Assembly (NCBI GenBank): GCA_016802295.1
Contig: JAESIW010000210.1
Location: forward strand, 682,001 to 746,000
DNA: 64,000 nt
Direction: 5' to 3'
From: Brachionus rotundiformis
Taxonomy: Eukaryota > Rotifera > Eurotatoria > Ploima > Brachionidae
The notes under the pieces are model-generated. The model did no database searches, was not told the DNA's origin, and saw nothing but the letters and a program-made list of their open reading frames with translations. The position numbers and the translations under genes are program-made. The first letter of the stretch is position 1; each line of letters opens with the position of its first letter. This document shows, in pieces, positions 17,501 to 26,132 of the stretch.

Positions 17501-17966
17501 CTATAGATTTAAATACATGGTCTATTTTGCTTTTAAAACTGTTATCTTTATTAGCAGAATCGCTTGTTGGTGCAACTGCAGACTTTTTTGCTTGCAACGT
17601 TAGTGGTTTTGGATTTAATTGTATTTGCGGGCTTGTTGTAGCGTTAGTAGTGTTAGCTTGCGTGTTGTTGTTTGTGGTTGTGTTATTAACAATTGGCGTA
17701 TTTACAACAGGCGTATTTACAACAGGCGTATTTGTAACAGCCGTGCTTGTAGTAGAATTACTTGTAGCTTTTTCATCTACAATTTGCGTATATACAGTTG
17801 GTTTGTTTGCAGTTGTTTTATTTACACTTGGTGCAAGGTTATCTAAATTAGTGCTAACTGTTGATTTATTGGCGTTATTAAAAGAGTTTTCTAAATCGTT
17901 AGCTTTAGAATTATCTGTATTATTTAATTTAGTATTGTTTTTTTTACTAAAAAATTTAAAAACCAT
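14514..17966 (-). CDS. Very large AsmA-like envelope protein
   Basis: 1150 residues. Order: a low-complexity Asn/Thr/Pro-rich cytoplasmic part (1-145) with an NTPVV repeat near 80-93, an amphipathic or membrane-associated stretch (about 150-205), one membrane segment (about 210-229, AVVVVILIILFFAGAVL), then a long periplasmic part opening with the AsmA motif YGYKVNISGNMVVRVFPTVKL near residue 249, many beta-strand repeats, and a Lys/Asn-rich tail. AsmA/TamB/YhdP-type proteins are thought to bridge the two membranes and conduct phospholipids. The typical AsmA of alphaproteobacteria has a short N-terminus; a 145-residue soluble front is unusual. The candidate RNA lies directly downstream on the same strand. 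A start further inside is possible but the ATG at 17966 is the first in frame. Confidence 0.8.
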   Translation of the reverse strand: MVFKFFSKKNNTKLNNTDNSKANDLENSFNNANKSTVSTNLDNLAPSVNKTTANKPTVYTQIVDEKATSNSTTSTAVTNTPVVNTPVVNTPIVNNTTTNNNTQANTTNATTSPQIQLNPKPLTLQAKKSAVAPTSDSANKDNSFKSKIDHVFKSIEILFFPFKDIIYKVAPFLKPLVWLISFIYKTIKFIVTFVLIRLYFFKALLKSKFTAVVVVILIILFFAGAVLTRLANSPSYVALIEQQIEQQYGYKVNISGNMVVRVFPTVKLVIKNVNFLHVINNNTVADFKSFAADEILINFKWTKLLLGTLEAKDIIIGNAFVTIKTKSDIALDNNTYYNNLVQNINKRLVQSNNVQNTAPNNNTQQNTDLNKLSDSTPLPTSSTTPSNTLDVSKLIDNSANSTNLNPSINQNNINTAPDNTLNNMASPKPTVSLTNKSSIIAWLLNHLNVNLNVDSIKVVRAKVSIIDYSNNTLATFNNINLNYTATLLSNSKTFTGNLLYLDTLYYYNLKTDLQGNYIANISTASSFENNNVVLIKGTNNAKNGYTGSLQAYGETMIKLIGSNIISNSFSGNYSNNSSLTANYVFNSNKIELSDIKFYYLQNTYSANFKWLVPDSAVHFNIDCTSCTLNVNLPNNKQNIATNFIDATSYYAVEWQKKLLNFFYSNLLVVNVSLNNSKVNNLYVKQANLSSFTQNNTLYVSTLNVSTNADNITMFGKLSLQNQQGEFVVTSIGSLNQFSIMPYANIVKQVTDNQDYTVSYKVFVQPNRIIFNNIAGNIGNYSFNNYSLTFLDRAGVYDFIANVNLKQANFNNLYNISTAYLNLLQQNPETVFSTNLTTKNNSNNITVNLNIDSFNYKQQKLTDVALVLSANNNGINVKQFKANSPYSGQVYGTLNINLKYTPVLSGNVVLNNFLVDFKDFTNLTSFNTKLSGNAVLNGKIRFVSSNFTNLESIDGNLSFIKQERLKLNIADLVNQEGIYLTLSNNKKNKNIAYINDLIGSVTIKDNKVTFSPVFLLYINNGVQYRGSFGGSLDLSNLMLSLNGNVDNTKNINKHIQFALSGLIGNITKQIKYITTKNNTKAVAVKPKEDILKRNAKENKALNNLNNPNDPNNFNNTYTGKLTNEQKKQLDSLYKQSIPTPDNDLKSTPAKP
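17691..17735 (-). repeat. 15-bp tandem repeat in the AsmA-like gene
   Basis: Three 15-base units at 17691, 17706 and 17721 (plus strand AACAGGCGTATTTAC with small differences), coding NTPVV/NTPIV on the minus strand in the low-complexity N-terminal part. Confidence 0.85.
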
Positions 17967-18117
17967 AAGTATTTATCTTTGTGTTTAATTTGCCGTACTA
18001 CTAAATAGTAATATACACTACAATTATATAAAAATAAACACTTACCTTACTAAATAAACGTTTGTTGCTTAAATAAATAATTTATACAAAAGTAGCGTTG
18101 TATATTTACAGCAAAAA

Positions 18118-18243
18118 CTAACCTTGACGAGCCTTAAACTTAGGATTTAACTTATTAATAACGTATAATTTACCACGTCTTCTTACTATAGAACAACCTT
18201 TACCACGTGTTTTTAAAGATTTTAAAGAACTTTTTACTCTCAT
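18118..18243 (-). CDS. rpmJ: 50S ribosomal protein L36
   Basis: 41 residues, MRVKSSLKSLKTRGKGCSIV at the start and ending in NPKFKARQG, a clear L36 of the second, zinc-free type: only one cysteine is kept and the Cys-Cys-Cys-His cluster of the other type is missing. L36 sits at the base of the 50S stalk in contact with 23S rRNA. It is a single gene outside any ribosomal operon, as usual in alphaproteobacteria, with its own promoter at 18328-18356. Confidence 0.95.
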   Translation of the reverse strand: MRVKSSLKSLKTRGKGCSIVRRRGKLYVINKLNPKFKARQG

Positions 18244-18327
18244 AATTTTTACACTCGTTTTAAAATTTTATTGTAACAATGCATGGCACATTTAATATAA
18301 AACCAAGCAAAGTTGTTAATGTTGTTA

Positions 18328-18356
18328 ATTATAGCAAATAATTTTGCAATAATCAA
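18328..18356 (-). promoter_or_regulatory. Sigma-70 promoter for rpmJ
   Basis: Minus strand TTGATT at 18356-18351, 17-base spacer, TATAAT at 18333-18328. It would start transcription near 18321, leaving a leader of roughly 78 bases before rpmJ. It lies just after the flavodoxin stop codon. Confidence 0.6.
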
Positions 18357-18357
18357 G

Positions 18358-18816
18358 CTATTTTTGTAAGTGTTGGTTAATAAAGCTTAGCAGTAAATTG
18401 TCTAGTTTTGCTAATTCGTTTTCCCATGGGTCTTGCAATTTTAGGCCTTGTAGTAGTACATTGCCTTGGTTTTTTGTAATAAAGCTAGTTAAAATATCTA
18501 CCGATGCAGCAAAATGCGGATAATAACTATCGCCAAGCCCTACTATTAAAAAATTTTTATTTTGTACAGATGCCACCTGCAATTTATTATTTATAAATTC
18601 TTCAAAGTCTTCTTGCAAGCATGCAGGTTCTATTCCCCATGTAGAACAACACCAAATATTTAAATTGTGGCTTAAATTATAGCCTGTAGGTATATCTAAT
18701 ACCGATTTACAGGTAGTAACTATATTTGGGCTTTTTAGCTTTAATTCTATGGTATGGGCTAAATCTTGCGTGTTACCTGTGGTAGAACCATATATAATAT
18801 CTATATTTTGTGTCAT
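18358..18816 (-). CDS. Flavodoxin domain protein (MioC-like)
   Basis: 152 residues, a single flavodoxin fold. The FMN phosphate loop GSTTGNTQDLA lies near residue 10, the second loop STWGIEPACLQEDFEEF near 58 and the third, VGLGDSYYPHFAASVDIL, near 92. It binds FMN and carries electrons at low potential; likely partners are ferredoxin/flavodoxin reductases or iron-sulfur enzymes. Length and loops fit short-chain flavodoxin or MioC. It is divergent from queA with 50 bases between the starts. Electron donor to QueG is possible but not shown. Confidence 0.85.
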   Translation of the reverse strand: MTQNIDIIYGSTTGNTQDLAHTIELKLKSPNIVTTCKSVLDIPTGYNLSHNLNIWCCSTWGIEPACLQEDFEEFINNKLQVASVQNKNFLIVGLGDSYYPHFAASVDILTSFITKNQGNVLLQGLKLQDPWENELAKLDNLLLSFINQHLQK

Positions 18817-18866
18817 TTTTTTTAAAGTTGTTGTAAAATATACTATATAAAAATTATACGGTATTT

Positions 18867-19934
18867 ATGAAAAACTTACAATTAGAAAACTTTGATTTTG
18901 AACTAAACGAAAATTTAATTGCACAGCACCCCTTACCAAATAGGCACGATAGCAAACTGTTAGTAATAAACAGCTTGCAAAACCAAGCTACCCTGCAAAA
19001 CGATATGTTTAAAAATTTGCACAACCACATAAATAGTAACGATTTAATTATTTTTAATAACACCAAAGTAGTGCCAACAAAATTAATAGCTACCAATAAA
19101 AACGGTGCCACCCTATACATTACCTTGCACAAACAATTAAACTCTACCAACTGGTTGGCTTTTATAAAAAACGCTAAACGGGTTAATATAAACGATACTT
19201 TAACCATAGCCCCTAGCTTTAGTGTAAGCATTATTAACAAGCTACCCAGTGGCGAAGTAGAAGTTAAGCTAAACGCCAGCGATATTGCTAGTAGCCTTAA
19301 TTTACACGGCTTTATGCCTTTGCCCCCATATATTAAACGCAATTATACCGGTAACCTACACAACAAACAGCAAGATAACGCAAGGTATCAAAGTATTTTT
19401 GCTAAAAAAGAAGGTGCCGTGGCTAGCCCTACTGCCAGCCTACATTTTAGCCAGCAAGTTATTAATAGTTTACAAGCAAAAAATGTTGCTATAGGTTTTG
19501 TTACTTTGCACGTTGGTGCAGGCACATTTTTACCTGTAAAAACCAACAACATTGCCGAACATAAAATGCATAGCGAGATAGGGGAATTATCGCAACAAAC
19601 CATAGATTTAATACATAATTGCAAAAAAAACAATGGCAGAATAATAGCAGTTGGCACTACCACACTAAGAGTGCTAGAATATGTATATAAAACCTACAAC
19701 CAACTGCAACCTTTTGCAGGAGATATAGATTTATTTGTTTACCCGCCCTATAAATTTAATGTGGTAGATTGCTTAATTACTAACTTTCATTTACCTAAAT
19801 CTACCTTGTTTATGTTGGTGTGTGCTTTTGGTGGTATTAACCAACTTAAGCAAGCTTATGCTTATGCTAATAGCAATAATTATAGATTTTTTTCGTACGG
19901 GGATGCCTGCTTTATTAACAAAATGGACAACTAA
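18867..19934 (+). CDS. queA: S-adenosylmethionine:tRNA ribosyltransferase-isomerase
   Basis: 355 residues, full length. Transfers and isomerises ribose from SAM onto preQ1 at tRNA position 34 to give epoxyqueuosine. Family blocks: FDFELNENLIAQHPLPNRHDSKLLV at the N-terminus, NTKVVPTKLIATNKNGA near residue 62, GEVEVKL near 128, RYQSIFAKKEGAVASPTASLHF near 172, LHVGAGTF near 214 and TNFHLPKSTLFMLVCAFGG near 308. It is the first gene of queA-tgt-queG. Confidence 0.97.
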   Translation: MKNLQLENFDFELNENLIAQHPLPNRHDSKLLVINSLQNQATLQNDMFKNLHNHINSNDLIIFNNTKVVPTKLIATNKNGATLYITLHKQLNSTNWLAFIKNAKRVNINDTLTIAPSFSVSIINKLPSGEVEVKLNASDIASSLNLHGFMPLPPYIKRNYTGNLHNKQQDNARYQSIFAKKEGAVASPTASLHFSQQVINSLQAKNVAIGFVTLHVGAGTFLPVKTNNIAEHKMHSEIGELSQQTIDLIHNCKKNNGRIIAVGTTTLRVLEYVYKTYNQLQPFAGDIDLFVYPPYKFNVVDCLITNFHLPKSTLFMLVCAFGGINQLKQAYAYANSNNYRFFSYGDACFINKMDN

Positions 19935-19937
19935 AAA

Positions 19938-21056
19938 ATGCTTAAATTTACTGTAAACCACACTAATGGTAACGCCAGACTTGGCACTTTAACCACGGCT
20001 CATAGCACTATTACCACACCAGTTTTTATGCCTGTTGGCACTAAAGCAACCGTAAAAGGTATTTTGCCAGAACAACTGCACGATATTGGCTTTGAAATTA
20101 TTTTAGCCAACACTTACCATATGATGCTAACCCCTGGCGAAGATATTGTACAACACTTTGGGGGCTTGCATAAATTTATGAACTTTAATAAATCTTTTTT
20201 AACCGATTCTGGTGGTTTTCAGGTAATGTCGTTATCTAGTTTGCGTAAAATTACCGATAACGGCGTAGAGTTTAGGTCTCATATTAACGGTGCAAAACAT
20301 TTTATGTCGCCAGAGTCTTCGGTGCAAATACAACACAAACTAAACGCAAATATTACAATGGTGTTAGACGAATGCGTGCCTTTTCCTACTACATACAATT
20401 ACGCTAAACATTCTACCAACCGTACATCTTTATGGGCTAAGCGTAGTAAAAATGCTTTTGTTAACAGAGCTGGCTACGGTATTTTTGCTATTAATCAGGG
20501 CTCTTTATTTAAAGATTTACGCAAGCAATCTGCAGAAGAACTAGTAGAAATGGATTTTGACGGCTACGCCATAGGCGGGCTTGCCATTGGCGAACCTTTG
20601 CCTAGTATGTTAGAAATTATAGACTACACTAAAGACTTACTACCAACCAATAAACCCAGATACCTAATGGGGGTAGGCAGACCAATAGATATACTAGAAG
20701 CAATTGCCTTAGGCGTAGATATGTTTGATTGCGTTTTACCTACCAGAATGGGCAGAAACGCCAGAGCCTTTACCAGCATAGGCGAAGTTAACGTTAGAAA
20801 TGCCAAACACAAATTAAGTAAACAACCGCTAGACAATAACTGCAACTGCTATTGTTGTAAAAATTATACAATTGGTTATTTACACCACTTATTTAAAGCT
20901 AAAGAAATGCTTGCAGGTATGTTAACCACTTATCATAACTTATATTTTTATAATAATATGATAAAACAAGCCAGAGAAGCCATAGCCAACAATACCTACT
21001 TGCAATTTAAAACACAATTTTTAAGCAAATTAGAAACTCTAAAAAATGATAACTAA
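19938..21056 (+). CDS. tgt: tRNA-guanine transglycosylase
   Basis: 372 residues. Exchanges G34 of GUN-anticodon tRNAs for preQ1. Catalytic and substrate motifs: LANTYHMMLTPG near residue 54, the DSGGFQVMSL block near 90, GGLAIGE near 213, DCVLPTRMGRNARAFT near 262 and the zinc site CNCYCCKNYTIGYLHHLF near 302 (three Cys and one His). It starts three bases after queA and overlaps queG by eleven bases, so the three genes form one operon. Confidence 0.97.
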   Translation: MLKFTVNHTNGNARLGTLTTAHSTITTPVFMPVGTKATVKGILPEQLHDIGFEIILANTYHMMLTPGEDIVQHFGGLHKFMNFNKSFLTDSGGFQVMSLSSLRKITDNGVEFRSHINGAKHFMSPESSVQIQHKLNANITMVLDECVPFPTTYNYAKHSTNRTSLWAKRSKNAFVNRAGYGIFAINQGSLFKDLRKQSAEELVEMDFDGYAIGGLAIGEPLPSMLEIIDYTKDLLPTNKPRYLMGVGRPIDILEAIALGVDMFDCVLPTRMGRNARAFTSIGEVNVRNAKHKLSKQPLDNNCNCYCCKNYTIGYLHHLFKAKEMLAGMLTTYHNLYFYNNMIKQAREAIANNTYLQFKTQFLSKLETLKNDN

Positions 21057-22083
21057 AGAGCTAGTAACCGCATACGCTAAAGATGTTTTAAAAATAGACG
21101 CCATAGGCTTTACTAAGCCTGTAATTCCTAAGCAAGATTTACAAAACTACAGAGACTACTTAGCGGCTAAAAATTATAACGATATGCTATGGATGTACAC
21201 CAGACAAGCATTAAGAGAAGACCCAACCCTTTTAATGGAAAACACCAACAGTGTAGTGGTATTAGGTTTTAATTATTTTAACGATACCGATAAAAATAAC
21301 AAAGATTATAAAATTAGTGACTACGCTAATCAACAACAAGATTACCACATTTGGGTAAAACAAGTAGTAGCCCAATTGGCCGAATATATAAATAGTTTTG
21401 GCAATACCAGTAGATATTTTGTAGACTCGGCTCCGGTATTAGAAAAAGTACTGGCTAAACAAACCAATATTGGGTGGCAAGGCAAACACACTTGCATTGT
21501 ATCTAAAGACTTTGGTAGTTGGCTATTTTTAAGCGTAATTTTAACTTCTGCCGATTTTACTCCAGATACTCCGCATAAAGATTACTGCGGTAAGTGCAAC
21601 AAGTGTATAGTGGCTTGCCCCACTAACGCCCTTACGCCATATAGATTAGATGTAAAAAAGTGTTTATCTTACTTAACTATAGAGCACAAAAATAAGTTTC
21701 CTACAGATTTAATTAGCCAATTAGATGATAAAGTTTTTGGGTGCGATGAATGCATTAAAAGTTGCTACTTTAATAAATATCAAAAACCTAGCAATAACGC
21801 CAATACTAATGTTAATAATAATTTTCCTAAAGATTTACAAACATTTTTGGCAATTTCGCCCCAAGAATTTAAAAAAGTATTTAAAAATACCCCACTGCAA
21901 CGCACTGGTTATAACGCCTTGCTACGTAACTGTTTACTGGCTTTAATTAATGCTGTTCCTAATATTACTTTAAACCATACCAGTATTACAGTATTACAAA
22001 ACTTAAGCACACAACCGCAAGAAAGCGAAATAAAAGACTTAAGCATTAAAGCTTTACAAAAAGCTAACTTATGGCACAACTAA
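21046..22083 (+). CDS. queG: Epoxyqueuosine reductase
   Basis: 345 residues. Reduces epoxyqueuosine to queuosine, the last step, with a cobalamin cofactor and two [4Fe-4S] clusters. The ferredoxin-like cysteines are clear: CGKCNKCIVACPTNAL near residue 180 and CDECIKSC near 227, giving two CxxCxxC...C sets. The cobalamin-binding front has GFTKPVIP near 22 and YFVDSAPVLEKVLA near 124. It overlaps tgt by eleven bases. Its need for cobalamin matches the PduO-type adenosyltransferase at 61 kb only in the sense that both depend on the vitamin. Confidence 0.95.
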   Translation: MITKELVTAYAKDVLKIDAIGFTKPVIPKQDLQNYRDYLAAKNYNDMLWMYTRQALREDPTLLMENTNSVVVLGFNYFNDTDKNNKDYKISDYANQQQDYHIWVKQVVAQLAEYINSFGNTSRYFVDSAPVLEKVLAKQTNIGWQGKHTCIVSKDFGSWLFLSVILTSADFTPDTPHKDYCGKCNKCIVACPTNALTPYRLDVKKCLSYLTIEHKNKFPTDLISQLDDKVFGCDECIKSCYFNKYQKPSNNANTNVNNNFPKDLQTFLAISPQEFKKVFKNTPLQRTGYNALLRNCLLALINAVPNITLNHTSITVLQNLSTQPQESEIKDLSIKALQKANLWHN

Positions 22084-22106
22084 CCAATACAAAGCTAACG
22101 ATTATG

Positions 22107-23105
22107 CTACCCTGTTTTAATGGTATTGGCAATATGCAAAACTAAATCTGCTGGCTGTATAGTTTGTTTTACAACGGCAATGTTGCTAAACTGTGCGGTG
22201 TTTATTTTTACTAAATCTTTTTGCGTACAAATAAGTTGTAAATTTTGCCGTTTGGCTAAATTGGTTAAGTAGATTAAATCTGCTGTGGTGTAGGCGTAAT
22301 GGTCTGTATAAGTAACAAATTTTACCACATTTAAATTTAAACTATTAAGTGTATTTAAAAATTTATTAGGAATAGCCAATCCACAAAAACCTAACACATT
22401 ATAGTTAGTTATACTTGGGCTTATAACCCAACTAAAATTACTACTAAACACAGGTTTATTGGTTAAATTGTTTAAAGAGTTTTGTAACTTAATATTGGGG
22501 CTTCCTAAAACTAAAAAAGCATTGGCTTTTTTTAAACTAACGCTAAACAAATTACGCAAAGGCCCTGCTGGTAATGGCAACTTATTGCCAAATTTATATT
22601 GGCTATCTACTACTATTAAATTAAAATCTTTATGTACGCTATTGTTTTGCAGGCCGTCGTCCATAATAATAACATTGTAGCTATGTTGGTTGGCTAATTT
22701 AAAGCCTTGGCTCCAACTATTGCACACTATAACATCGCAATGTTGGTTAATTAATAAGGCTTCGTCTCCTATTTGTTGTGCGGTGTAGCTATTGCAATTT
22801 TGTAATAATAAAGTTGCCTGCTTAAAACTAGATTTATACGCTTTTTTAACCACTAATACTTTAAAGCCAACATTTTGCAAACTATTAGCTAAATACATTA
22901 CGGTTGGGGTTTTGCCCCCTCCACCAATGGTTAAATTACCAACACAAACTACATAAGCTTGGCTTTTAGTTATAGGCTTAAATTTATATAGTATCCACCT
23001 AATTACAACCAATAAAAACCAAAAAATACTAAAAGGCAAAAACAACCAACTTAGTAGTTTATAGCTTTTGTTGTACCAAATATTATTAGCTATTTTATGT
23101 AGCAT
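22107..23105 (-). CDS. lpxK: Tetraacyldisaccharide 4'-kinase
   Basis: 332 residues. Phosphorylates the 4' position of the lipid A precursor at the inner membrane. An N-terminal amphipathic or membrane helix (about 15-42) is followed by the P-loop VGNLTIGGGGKTPTVMYLA near residue 55, the DDGLQNNSVHKDFNLIVVD block near 150 and the PAGPLRN motif near 178. It is the last gene of dgt-msbA-waaA-lpxK and overlaps waaA by 16 bases. Confidence 0.95.
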   Translation of the reverse strand: MLHKIANNIWYNKSYKLLSWLFLPFSIFWFLLVVIRWILYKFKPITKSQAYVVCVGNLTIGGGGKTPTVMYLANSLQNVGFKVLVVKKAYKSSFKQATLLLQNCNSYTAQQIGDEALLINQHCDVIVCNSWSQGFKLANQHSYNVIIMDDGLQNNSVHKDFNLIVVDSQYKFGNKLPLPAGPLRNLFSVSLKKANAFLVLGSPNIKLQNSLNNLTNKPVFSSNFSWVISPSITNYNVLGFCGLAIPNKFLNTLNSLNLNVVKFVTYTDHYAYTTADLIYLTNLAKRQNLQLICTQKDLVKINTAQFSNIAVVKQTIQPADLVLHIANTIKTG

Positions 23106-24346
23106 GCAAGCTCGTTAATAGTGTTTTGTAAAATATTATTAGTTTTAAAAAATTGCTTAGCATTATGTTTTAAACTATTTTGCCAAGATACATTATTAAT
23201 TAATTTATTAGCAGTACTAACTAACTGCACAAAGCTATTTACCATTATAATACAATTGTGCTGTAAGGCTAAATTGGTTATATCGGCAAAATTATCCATA
23301 TATTTACCAACAATAACACAAGTGTTGGCGTGCAAAGGTTCTAGCAAGTTGTGTCCGCCTTTTTTATTAGGTAATAAAGATTTACCCACATAAACTACAC
23401 TACTAATTTGGCAAATAGTATTTACTAAACCCATACTATCTACAATTATTACACTACTTAGTTTATTATTAGCCATAGCATTGCTTAGTAAATAACAATT
23501 TACATTGTATTTGTTAGCAATAGCCTGTTGTATGCTAGGGGCTCTGTTTATGTGGCGGGGTATAATAATAATATTAGTATGCGTTAAGATATTGGCTTGT
23601 TGTAAGTGTTTAATTATTTCTTCTTCTTCGTTAAAATGAGTACTTAACAAAGTAAAAGTATTTTTATGGGGTAATTTACTTTGTAAAAATTGTAGTAACT
23701 TTGTATTTACACCATTGTTTAAGTTGCTGTATTTTAAGTTGCCAACATATACAACTTTAGTTTTAGTTAGGGTTTTATATTTGTTAGCATCTAAACTACT
23801 GCCTGCTAAAATTAGGTTAAAATGGTTAAGAATATAATCTGTAATACTTTTAATTTTACTATAACGCTTAAAACTAGTGTTAGACATTCTGGCGTTAAGT
23901 AAAATTAAATTTGCATTATGTTTTTTTATTTGTTTAAAAAAATTAATAAAAAAATCTTGTTCTAGCCATAATACAGTTGTTGGATTAACATATTTAACAA
24001 AACGTTTAGCTATTATTGGTAAATCGTAAGGTAAAAAACAAACAAAAACATTAGATAACTTACCATATAAGTTATTAGCCTGTATAAATCCTTGCAATGT
24101 GTTGGTAGATATTACAATGTTATTTTGTTTTTGCAAAATATTAATTAAAGCAGTAGCAGAAAAAACTTCTCCTACACTGGCACCATGCAACCAAATAGTA
24201 CTATTGTTGTTATTAAATTTATATTTTTTAAAAAATATTTTTTGCTTAATAATTTTATTATTAGTAATAAAACCAAATACTAGCAAAGTAGTTACAGCTA
24301 TACCGTATAAAAAATTATATATTATACTAAAGCTTGTTATCATCAT
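23090..24346 (-). CDS. waaA: 3-deoxy-D-manno-octulosonic acid (Kdo) transferase
   Basis: 418 residues, family GT30. Adds Kdo from CMP-Kdo to lipid IVA. An N-terminal membrane anchor (about 8-28) precedes WLHGASVGEVFSATALI near residue 52, then the glycosyltransferase-B fold with FLPYDLPIIAKRFVKYVNPT near 103, and the C-terminal donor site VGKSLLPNKKGGHNLLEP near 322. It overlaps msbA by 20 bases and lpxK by 16, indicating translational coupling. Whether it adds one or two Kdo cannot be told. Confidence 0.95.
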   Translation of the reverse strand: MMITSFSIIYNFLYGIAVTTLLVFGFITNNKIIKQKIFFKKYKFNNNNSTIWLHGASVGEVFSATALINILQKQNNIVISTNTLQGFIQANNLYGKLSNVFVCFLPYDLPIIAKRFVKYVNPTTVLWLEQDFFINFFKQIKKHNANLILLNARMSNTSFKRYSKIKSITDYILNHFNLILAGSSLDANKYKTLTKTKVVYVGNLKYSNLNNGVNTKLLQFLQSKLPHKNTFTLLSTHFNEEEEIIKHLQQANILTHTNIIIIPRHINRAPSIQQAIANKYNVNCYLLSNAMANNKLSSVIIVDSMGLVNTICQISSVVYVGKSLLPNKKGGHNLLEPLHANTCVIVGKYMDNFADITNLALQHNCIIMVNSFVQLVSTANKLINNVSWQNSLKHNAKQFFKTNNILQNTINELACYIK

Positions 24347-26129
24347 GGTCTTTAAACTGTAAATCGTACAAATATTTATAGGCGCCTTTTTTGTTTATTA
24401 ATTGGTTATGTGTGCCTTGCTCTACTATATCGCCGTTTTCTACCACACAAATAACATCGCTATTAATAATAGTAGATAACCTATGAGCTATAACTACAGA
24501 AGTTTTATTTTGGCTTAGTTTTTCTAAAGCTTTTTGAATATGTTGCTCTGATTCACTATCTAAAGCACTAGTGGCTTCATCTAGCAATAAAATTGGTGCA
24601 TTTTTTAGTAACGCTCTGGCAATAGAAACACGTTGTTTTTGCCCGCCAGAAAGCCTTATTCCTCTAGAACCCACCTGTGTTTGAAACTGATTTTCGGTTG
24701 CCATAATAAAATCGTAGCAATAGGCATTTTTAGCTGCTTCTATAACTTGTTGCTCGGTTGCATTGGGCGAACCATACTTAATATTGTTAAAAATAGTGTC
24801 ATCAAACAACACTACATCTTGCCCCACAAACGAAACGGCATTACGTAAAGAATTAAAAGATAAATCTTTAATGTTGTGCCCGCCAATAGTAATTTCACCT
24901 TCTTGTGGATCGTAAAATCTAGAAATTAAAGCCACCAATGTACTTTTACCGCCACCAGATTTACCCACCAAGGCTAGCTTTTTTTTAGCAGGAATTTGTA
25001 AATTAAAGTTTTTAAATACTGGGTTTTTATCGTAACTAAAGGTTATATTTTTAAACTCTATTTGCGAATTTTCTACAGTAAAATCAATGTTTTTAGCATT
25101 TTTGGCTTCTACTATGGTAGGTTTTTGGTCTAAGTATAGGTAGTATCTGGTAATTGCTAAAAAACCCATTTTAACTTTTATATGAATTTCAGATAATCTT
25201 TTAATTGGTTGATAAATAATTATTAAAGATGCAATAAAAACCACTAAATTACCCGCATCTTTACCAGAATTAATAACCGAATAACCGCCGTAAAACACTA
25301 AGCCTGCAATTAAAAAACCTATGCCTATTTCCATAGAAGCAGGTAAAATAGTAGAAATAGTTTTTATTCTAAAAGCTGCTTTACGTAAATGGCGTAATGT
25401 ACCATGTACTTTCTTTTTTTCAAACGCTTGCGTGTTGTAAGATTTTATTTCTTTAACATTGTTTAACGTTTGTTCAAAAGATACCATTAAATTAGCATTA
25501 TGCAGGTTACTGTTACCTATATACTTTTTTACTTTTTGGTTAACTGTACGCATTGGTATAATTACTAAAAAAATTACTGCTAATAAAATTAAAGCGTAGT
25601 AAGGTTCTTGGTACATCATATAACTAAACAAAGCTAAAAATGTAAAAAAATCTTTGCCTATATTAATGGGTATATCGCTGGCTAGGGTGTTCATACTATT
25701 AATATCGTTAACCATAACCGAAATTAAACTACCAGGAGAGTTTTTATTAAAAAACTTCATATCTTGCGCCAAAAAGCCATCAAATAAATTAATACGAGCT
25801 TTATGAATAATTTTTATACTAGCAGTAGCCAACAACGTAGTATATATGTACTGGCTAATAGCCATAGTAACGGTTATACCAGCTAAAAACAAACTAACTT
25901 TATATACCGTGGCCATATCTTTTAAGCCAAAAACTCCGTTTACCATGGGTTTTAACATTGCTAATCTACCAGCAGTAGATGCCGAAAAAATTGCCATAAA
26001 AACCATAGCTATAACTATAAAATACCAATGTGGTTTAATAAATTCTTTAGAAAACCTTTTAAAAGTTTTCATTCCGGCTCTTAGGTCGGCTTCTGGCATT
26101 TTTAATAATTTTGCAAATAAAGCATACAT
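24327..26129 (-). CDS. msbA: Lipid A export ABC transporter (MsbA)
   Basis: 600 residues: a six-helix ABC exporter domain (about 30-320) and an ATPase with Walker A VGKSGGGKSTL near residue 386, Q-loop FVGQD near 430, signature LSGGQKQRVSIARALL near 485 and Walker B ILLLDEATSALD near 505, followed by the H-loop AHRLS. It flips lipid A-core to the periplasmic leaflet. The position between dgt and waaA-lpxK supports MsbA over another exporter; a general multidrug or lipid flippase of the same family is the alternative. Confidence 0.9.
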   Translation of the reverse strand: MYALFAKLLKMPEADLRAGMKTFKRFSKEFIKPHWYFIVIAMVFMAIFSASTAGRLAMLKPMVNGVFGLKDMATVYKVSLFLAGITVTMAISQYIYTTLLATASIKIIHKARINLFDGFLAQDMKFFNKNSPGSLISVMVNDINSMNTLASDIPINIGKDFFTFLALFSYMMYQEPYYALILLAVIFLVIIPMRTVNQKVKKYIGNSNLHNANLMVSFEQTLNNVKEIKSYNTQAFEKKKVHGTLRHLRKAAFRIKTISTILPASMEIGIGFLIAGLVFYGGYSVINSGKDAGNLVVFIASLIIIYQPIKRLSEIHIKVKMGFLAITRYYLYLDQKPTIVEAKNAKNIDFTVENSQIEFKNITFSYDKNPVFKNFNLQIPAKKKLALVGKSGGGKSTLVALISRFYDPQEGEITIGGHNIKDLSFNSLRNAVSFVGQDVVLFDDTIFNNIKYGSPNATEQQVIEAAKNAYCYDFIMATENQFQTQVGSRGIRLSGGQKQRVSIARALLKNAPILLLDEATSALDSESEQHIQKALEKLSQNKTSVVIAHRLSTIINSDVICVVENGDIVEQGTHNQLINKKGAYKYLYDLQFKDHDDNKL

Positions 26130-26132
26130 GTA

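Noticed and set aside
17527..17988. Plus-strand hydrophobic frame of about 150 codons
   Set aside because: Lies wholly inside the AsmA-like gene and reads Leu/Val as the complement of Asn/Thr codons; no ribosome-binding site or family match.
18850..22083. Horizontal acquisition of the queuosine operon
   Set aside because: Composition and codon use look like the neighbours, and the operon order is common in proteobacteria.
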